Positions 33,366-42,300 of a stretch of DNA of 64,000 nucleotides are shown here, piece after piece. Source of the DNA: a virus. Numbering within the stretch: position 1 is the first letter of the stretch; the number at the start of each line of letters is the position of its first letter. A program made the translations under genes and the position numbers. Where the stretch lies: the IMG/VR virus record IMGVR_UViG_3300025316_000590, positions 1 through 64,000 of that record; one strand, given 5' to 3'. The notes beneath the pieces are model-generated. The model worked only from the letters and a program-made list of their open reading frames with translations. It ran no database searches and had not been told where the DNA came from.

Positions 33366-36300
33366 ATGATCATTGATATCCCGATCTTTCTCGGAGATGT
33401 GGAAGGCCATGCGTTCCACGGCAATCAGTGGACGGGCAATGCTAAACTGGCTCCCGATACGGGAGGTGGTGATGGCGGAATGACCGAAGTGGAAGAAGGC
33501 CACGATCAGACCATGCGGGGTGAGTTCTGGCTACAGGGATCCACGGCGATGTCGGCTGATGGTGATATCGATGATATGAACCACGAGGCGTACGCCATCC
33601 AGCAGGCACGAAGTGATCTTGCCGATTCCCTCGGTGTGGACTCCGACGATGATGATGCAGATACCATCATCGAAAAATATGCCGAGGATCATCCCGATGA
33701 AGCTGATATTCTGAGGGGTAGCGATTACAGTACGCCAGAGGCTAAAAAGCTATTCGAGGAAATCGGCTTGAGCCCTGATACCCTGTCGGTGGCACAGGGG
33801 TTCGGCGATTCCAGGTTGTGGGCGGCAGCAGAGCACGGATGGGTGCGGGTGGCTGGCAACAGCGTACAGACCGTGGGCATCGATAGCTCCAAGATGTCCG
33901 AGATCGCGGATGGGCTACATGATGCGTACGGTGAGGATGTGGAGACGCAGTCGTTCGATGTGGAGGTCGTTACTCATGACTCGGCTCGCCCCGGTATGGT
34001 GGTGAACTCGCACACGTACCGCGATGTGCCGTTTCAGGTGCTGGGCGAAGGAAATATGAGACGATTCTCTGAATACCGCGATGCCGCATTTTCTTTGTCT
34101 GGTGATACGCCGAAGCCTACTGGCGACAAAAACAATCGGGGCGAGTCTGGATACTGGATCACGACACATGGCGGCCACCACGTCTTTATCCTTGAAGGTG
34201 GATCTGGTATCGATGAGGATAAGCTAAAGGCCGCGGCAGCGACACTGCCGTCTACGCCTGGGTTTGGGACGGCACAGAGCCGTGCCGCGAGCCGGGCGGC
34301 AGGAAACGTCATCAGCGGGAACACGTACCGAGTCAAAGACCTCATTAGTCATTACGGCGGGCAGTGGGATGGTAAAACTAAAGACTGGGTCATGCCCAAC
34401 GCCGAAAGCACGAAGATGATGCGAGACGTGATGGCGGGCAAGTACAACGCCAGTACAGCATCACCCGCACCGCGTGTATCATCTCCAGCGGCAGCACCAC
34501 TTGTGATTCATGGTGCTACCTTCGGCATCAAGGACGTGATCAAGAGTGCCGGCGGTCGCTGGAATCCCAACGGGAAGAATTGGTTGATGCCAAACCAGGA
34601 AGCTGTCGAAAAGGTGCGTGATCATGTAACGAAGAACAGCATCAAGGGCGTGAATATGCCCGACGCCGCCAAGGAACCGGCACCGGCAGCGAAGCCGGAA
34701 GCAGACGCCGTGGAGGCAAGACAAGCGGTACGCGTGGCACGGGCGAATCGGGATGGGAAGGGTACGCTGTCGCGTGATGCTGAAAACGCAACAGATCATT
34801 CATCCCGACTGGACAACGTGGCCATGCAGAAGAAGACGCCGGAATCCCTGACCGCGGCCTTGGCTGCCACAGCAGACGCGGCGACGAAGCGGCGGGCGGC
34901 TGCCGATGCCATGATCGATCACAACAACCAGATATATCGGGATCATATTAACTGGGCCGAGACTCATGAACAGCGTAAGGCATCCCTGGAGCAGGAACTG
35001 CATCATCCAGAGGTAGCACAAGCTGCTGCTGCCGAAGCGGCACTCATTGCTAAACCCGTGGCGTGGAAATCGCATCGTGCGGGTGGCGACGTAACTGCAA
35101 GATCAGAAACGCAGCAAGGTTTCACGGTGCAAAGCCAGCGTGGTGAATATAGTGCTAGCCCGGATGAAGGTTATGTCGGCCAACTGCGTGGCTACCGCGT
35201 GTACTTCAAGGGTAGCGACGGGTCGCAGGAAAGTCTCGGTACTGTTTCAGACATGATCGGGGCATCGGGGATGGTCAACAAACATTTATCGAAGAACAAG
35301 GATCATACCCTGTCCTTGGAGGTTCCAATTGATATCGGTCGCGATGCGAGCTTCTTCGCTCCGGGCGTGCCAGTATCGTACAACGGTTTGGTTCAGCACG
35401 TCAGGGACCCGCAGGTTCAGAAGAATGCCGACAGAATCATTTCGGGCACGACCAACAAGCCACTGATACAGCGTAGGATCGAGAGCGACTCTGATCTAGC
35501 CCATATCTTTGGCGGCAAGATAGACTTGCCTACCGCACAGCACGCAGCCGACATTACGTGCGACGAGCTTAATCTGTTACGCCTGACTGTGAAATTTATG
35601 GTGGGCGACAGCGGCCTGACCAACGATGGATTCCAGCGGGTTGGTCATTACAAGAATGATACAGCACAGTTATGGGGAGCTGGGCAGACCATACCAGTTC
35701 TCCTGCATGAGATTGTGCATCATGTGATGACCCACAGCCCAGATTGTGAACCAGAGGATAGGCACAGTCCGCTATTTAACAGTACCTATTACAGGGTAGT
35801 CAATGCCTATCTACAGGCGATTGGTTCGACGGTTTGTCTGTCTCTCGATGTGCCTATTGAACTGGGGGACGTAGCGGGTCACGAGTTTCGTGGCAATCAG
35901 TACACTGTTGGAATAGCCAAAGACTATTTTCCCAAGGAGATGCATCCCAAGGGAATAGGTGAATCGTTTGTTCACACGACTACGGTTAAGGCGGGCAGTC
36001 GTGCAGAGGCGGCAAGTAAGTACTGGGCCGAACACGGTCCAAGTCATTTACCACGCATGATTCCCGAGGGTAGGCTGCCCAGGAAGGTCAGCGTTCACGT
36101 TAGCTCATCTGGATTTAAGCCTGGAATGGGCAGCGAGACCGGATCGGGACCGTCGCGTCTAATGCCGATTTTGGTACACGGACCTGGGGCTCCGCAACCG
36201 CTGGAACGTACGTTCAAGACCATGAAGCATGCGGCCAATGAACTGCAAGCGATCAGGAACGACTTTGCATCGGCGGCACACGATCCCATCGATCAGCTCA

Positions 36301-39300
36301 AGGCTCGTGTGGATGCAGTGGGCAAGTGGGCGGCTGGGCAGAAGAATACCAAGTTCATCGCCAAGCTGCTAGAGGAGGCCCACATGCTGCACGACAGGCT
36401 AAGTGGAGGCAGCGGCAAGGCTGGCATGCGTATCCAGATGAACCTCGACGATTCGCTTGAATTGGGTGACACTGTTGGGCACGAGTTCCGTGGGAACCAG
36501 TGGACAAAGCATCTTCTTGCCAAACTTCCAACGACGGACGATAAGTCTCAGTCTGGATTCATTCGCCCCGACGCCCAATTGGTAGATGTCGGGCACAGCG
36601 ATGCATTTGACGATGTCAAAACACACGCGGCGGCGGCTCTCGGGGAAGATGGTGTTTACGAGGACGAGCCTCGTGCCATGAACGCTCTGGCCAAGGCGAT
36701 GCATGTTGGGTTCATTCGTCATACGGGGAACGGAAGTTTTGAGATACACAAAGAGCCGACGGATAGCCAGTATCAGACTATTCAGGATATGGCAGAGGAT
36801 GCCGTGCAGCGAGGCTACCGAGCACGGGTTCAAATGTACGGAGCCAAAAATATACCATCGGGTGCCGCGGATAACGCATACGTCAGTGCGAACAGTGATG
36901 CTGAGGTCAGGGGTATATCAGATCGAGTTCGGATGTACTATCAAACTGGCAAGCAGCCGTACGTGTCGCCACTACGCCTTGGTGACGTTGCTGGTCACGA
37001 GTTTCACGGCAATCAGTGGACAAATCACGGACTGTCAAAGTTACCCACCACAGAAAATCAGGATGACGCCGGTTTCATTCGGCCAGATGCGAAGCTGATT
37101 GATATGGGTAGAAGCATCGGCTTCAAGTTCGACAAGAACGGTAGGGAATTAAAGGGTGGCCCTTTAACGCATCTAAAGGCGGCTGGTAGCCACAGTCAGC
37201 TAGATGTGGCATTCGCACATGGTTTCATTCGGTACTACCCAGAGCATCAATCTTTTGATATCCACAAGGAACCGAATGATGCACAGTACGAACGCATCGC
37301 GGCGATGGTGCATAAGCATGCTGCTGAAGATAAGGTATCCAACCTGGAACTATTTGATAGCAAGGGCGAGAGCACGTACATTGAGATAGAACCAGAAACC
37401 CCTGATTTGGCCGTGAGCAAGATAAGGTCGTTTTACTCAGGTGTTAAACCGTATGCGTCTCCGCTACGCCTCGGTGACGTAGCGGGCCATGAGTTTCATG
37501 GTAATCAGTGGACGGAGGGTGCGGCTCGCCTAGAGGTCGCTGCCATCAAGGCGAGTAAGGCCCGCGAGGCACTGGACGCCTTGATCACCGCGAAGGCCAG
37601 CCCGGAGGCCAAGGAACCGCTGGCCGCGGCGTGGCGGAAGGCACAGGACGAATACGCGGATATCCATCGCGAGGTGTCGAACATGCCACCGCAGCCGCCA
37701 CCGCCGTTGGGTAGCCTCACAGGCCCCGACGATGGCAGCCGGTTCGACGAACTGCGGAAGAACGGCCTGCTGGTGAAGAACGGTCGCCCGACTGGCACGC
37801 GAGACGTAGGGCCGGTCGATATCAAGGGATGGCGAGTCGGCAGCCGAGATGACAAGTACGGTCGTGGTGTGTTCTATGCATCGGACGATCAGGGGGCGAA
37901 AGCTTACGCATCCCTGCATCCAGGCGAGGAGGTCAAGGCTGATGATCTTCACCTCACCAATGTCCTCCTGGCCGGTCATCAGGACGACGTGAGCATGAAG
38001 CTCTTCGGCAAACACTACGGCGATATGATGGATGGCCTGGCTGCTCGCAACAAGAGCGAAGTTGTGGGTGGCCAGAAGTTCGATGTGAAACTTGCCAAAG
38101 AAGCGAAGAAGCGTGGTTACGACGCCATCATCTACACCGCACCTGCCCCGCCGGCTAGTGGTGAAATCGCCGTGTTGGGCAGCAAGAAGCGTGCAGCGAA
38201 GCTAAGCCTGGACGTACCGCTGGAACTGGCCCTAGTGACTTTCGACGATATCAAGGACGGGGGCCGGAACCGTGTGCAGCGGGACTTGGCACAGGCGGCT
38301 GCTGACACCGATACCGAAGCCTCCGAGGCTGCGAAGAAGGCCGGGACACTACTGATGTCGGTGCGTGTAGAGGGCATCGACCAACCTGTAGAATTCGGAT
38401 ATGGGCAGGGCATGCTTCATGATGTTGATTGCACCAGCACACAAAACGATGTTGCCCTTGACGTAGCCCTTAGCGGAGTCGATGCGGTCAACGGAAACAA
38501 TCATAGGGTTGATGCGTCGGTGTCCATGACGCCGTCTGGTTCCAACCTTACGGGCGTAAATCATGGGCAACCCTGTGTAGAAGCATGTGCCGTTTTGACT
38601 GTTCCAAAGGTCACGGATGTAATCGAAGTCGATATTGCACTTCCTATGCGTTTGGCGACATCGCAGGCGAACGTTGTCCATGACGGTACGAAGGGCGAAA
38701 TCGAGCGATTTGAACTTCCTGGTTTTGTAAGCAGCCTTAGCTCGCTTTCTGCATCCGTGACAGACACCCTCAAAACTCGTTCTGCCAGTCTTCAGCAGAA
38801 CTTTATTAAAACTTCCCACGGGAAAGTCGTCGCCACACCGCTTGCAGCGTTTTTGACCAGTACGGATGGCCTCGGCGGTGCGGTTTCTGGCACGAATCGA
38901 GCGTTGGTTGAACAGCGTCGAGTCGTCAATGAACCGACGAACATCGGAGGCAAACTTATCCGTGAAAAACATAATCTTCTGGTCGCATCGACCAGAAGTA
39001 CCGATAGGAAAATGAATAGTGTAGTCGATGCCAACGGTAGGCGACAGGGCTCGAACCACTGTACGCCGCCATCCATCGTAGCGGGTTGTGACCCTGCGTC
39101 CCGTGGCAGTCTTGATTTGCCGATAGAGATCGAACAGCGGTCGGGAATCGACGGGAAATCCAGAGTGGACAGTAGCAATTCGTCGTCGTATGATGACCAT
39201 ACTAAAACCTCCTTAGTAGGTTGCGGTCATGCCCCTGGTGTTTCCAGCACGCAGGGGCAACTTCTATGTTCTAGCATAAACACTGATGCTGATCAAGATG

Positions 39301-42300
39301 TTAGGCATCAACTAGCGAAAGCTGCATTGGAAACCGACCTTCATTCTAGTCCAGCACAGCAGCAGTCTGGATCATACAAGAAGGGCCGTGTCACCATAGC
39401 TGGACTGGGTATCGCCATCGAGAACCCGCACATGAGCACCCGCTGCGGTATCGGAGCGAATGGCCCGTGGTCTACCGTGATGAAGGGCGGGCACTACGGT
39501 TACATCTACAAGATCGACGGCAACTGGGCTCCGCGGAGCGAGGCTGATGGTGATCACATGGATATCTTCGTGGCCCCCGACATCGGGAATGGCCCGGAGA
39601 CCGATACAGTCTACGTCATCGACCAGACCAAGGTGGGTTCCCCCGGCGAGTTCGACGAGGCCAAGGCCATGTTCGGCTATCCCAACGCCGACGCCGCAGT
39701 GAAGGCGTACTTCGACAGCTACAGCCCCGGCTGGGCGAACGTAGCCGACATGGTACAGATACCTCTGGGTCAATTTAAAGCGTGGGTGGAGTCGGGGAAG
39801 ACTGCCGAGCCCGCGGGCCTGCTGAAAAATGGAACTGCGGTTACGTTATCCCACGACGAGGACGAAGAGGATGATGATGACGATACGATTGTGGAGCCCA
39901 ACGTTCTGGGCGGGCATAACTACCGCAAGCAAGATGGCCGCACCGCCTCGACTCGCAGAAACGTGTTCGGCGGCGAGTCCCAGGTGGGCGACGGTGACTT
40001 CGAGACCCGGCCCGGTGTGGGCGGCACGAAGCACGTCAGTGGCCATCTGAAGTTCAGCACGGACGTACCGCTGGAGCTTGGCGATGTCGAGGGCCATGCC
40101 TTCCACGGCAACCAGTGGACGCAGTCGCCCTTGGCGAAGCTGCCCACGACCACGGATACTAAATCAGCCGGCTTCATCCGACCTGACGGGAAGCTCGTCG
40201 ACCTGAACCGCAACAAGCGTGAGGGTTACTTGAGCCACAGCAACGCCGCCGAGGGAAACCTGCACCAAGAGCTTGCCCGCAACGGGTTCATTCGCTGGTC
40301 GCCTGACGGATACAAACTGGACATCCGGTCCGAGCCTACCGACGAGCAGTACGCGGCCATCTCCGATATTATTGCGAAACACCACAAACCCGTAGACCTG
40401 GAGATGGGCGACCAGACCGGCAAGGCCGATGTGGGATCGTGGGAGAACGGTGTGGCCGCGGTCAAGAAGCTGAAGGACTGGTCGTCGAATGGTGCCCTGT
40501 CTACGGCAATTGCCGCCAGCCTTGAGTCAATCTACGCTGCCCGTGATGAACTGGCACTGAGCGACGTATCATTCAAAACATTCAGCCCAACGCAGGAGAA
40601 GCTGCCAATGGGTAACTACGATTACGAATATAACCATCCGCTGTGCAAGAAGCACAACTATCGTCACAGCCGCAGGGGCATGGGGTGCCCGTATTGCCGA
40701 GATGATGGCAGCCAGCCTTGGTGTAGTGCGTGTGGTGAAGGTATCCCGCTAGGCGAGGTAAAGCAGGACGAGCCGCATACACATGACGTGCATAAGACGT
40801 GTGCGGGTAAGCACCTGACCGCTCTGGAAAAACTACGGCCATTGATGGATTACGAAACGCAGTGGGAGAAAGCCAAAATGCCAGAAACCAAACCACAGCA
40901 GGGCGGGATGCTCGCCATGTTCTCACGCGATGATCGGCAGGCTATCCGTTTGTCCCGTCGCAAGAAGAAAAAGGAATTGGTCAAGTTCACCGAGGAGACT
41001 GCACCACTACAGGCCCGTGCCTTGCTCCACTCCCTGGCCATGCGATTGATTGCCTGCCGCGACGCCGGTTGGAACCGCCAGCAAATCTACACCGAGCTTG
41101 GCCGGTACTATAACTCGCAGGTCGCCGATATCTGGGACGCCGCCGAAAACCAGGAGGTGAAGCGGATGGTCGTTCAGGGCGAGATTGCAGCCTCGCTGGA
41201 GAAGACCGTGAAGTGCCTGGACTGTGATCAGGACTGCGACGAGAACGGCAAGTGCCCGAAGTGCGGTGGGGCAGTGAATGTGTTCACGGGTAACGCGTTC
41301 GGTCTATCAGCGGACGTCATCACGGCGTTCCGAGACCTGTTCGATGCCTACCTGAAAGGTGATGTTGTCCTCGGCGACCTGCCTGGGCATACGTTCCACG
41401 GTAACCAGTACGGTGGCCTGCCGGTGTACGATAAGCAGCCTTGGGGCGACGCCTGGCAGAAGCGTATGGCCCGCAGCGGTCTTGATCCTACCAAGGTGAA
41501 AACCGTTCTGGTCAAATCTTCATCGGGAGGCCGACCGCACTACTCCAAGATGCTGGCTCATCCTACCGAGCCGAGGAAGGCGTGGGTGGGTGAAGCGGGC
41601 AACGTCCACGAGGAGGTAGTTCCGCACCATAACGTGTATCATGCGAATTCGCAGGGGAACGTGGTTCTCCTTGGGCCAAAGCCAGATCATGAACTCAAGT
41701 TTGTGGAGGATGGTAACGTGACCGCATCATTAGATATTCCGCTGGAACTGCACATGGCAACCGGCAAACGTGATGAAACCATCGGCATCGACTTCGATGG
41801 TACGCTGGTCAAACGGCTGGATGGCCCGTACAACCCCGCCGCCCACGGCGACCCCATCGACGAACGCTGGGACGAGGTGCGTGCCGCCCTCGACGCGGGT
41901 AAGCAGGTGGTGATTTTTACGGCCCGCGTGGCAAACGATCCGAACAGCATCGCCCGCGGAGCCATCGAAGACCTGTGCATGGAGGAACTGGGGCAGGTAC
42001 TTCCGATCACCAACGAGAAGACCCCGAACATGATCAGAATCATCGACGACCGAGCCACGGGCGTGACTCCGGACGGTACGGACATGCCCAGCTTGGCTGC
42101 GTCCCTCGATATTCCTCTGGTGCTTGGCGATACCCCAGGCCACGAATTCCACGGAAATCAATGGACAGGAGGAGGCGGTGCAGCTCAGGGTGCAGCCAAC
42201 GCAGTCGCGTCAGGCGATGCGGCGATGCTTGTGCGGATGGGTCAGCCCCACCCAGCCTTCACCAACTTCAAGCAGCCCATGCGGAAGCTCCTGCGGTGGT

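Noticed and set aside
38349-39200. Reading the antisense HNH insertion as an intein or group I intron in the giant gene
   Set aside because: No splicing blocks (Cys1, His-Asn) occur at the borders in the sense frame, and the endonuclease is encoded on the other strand with its own ribosome site. Intron structure was not evident by eye, though it cannot be excluded without folding.
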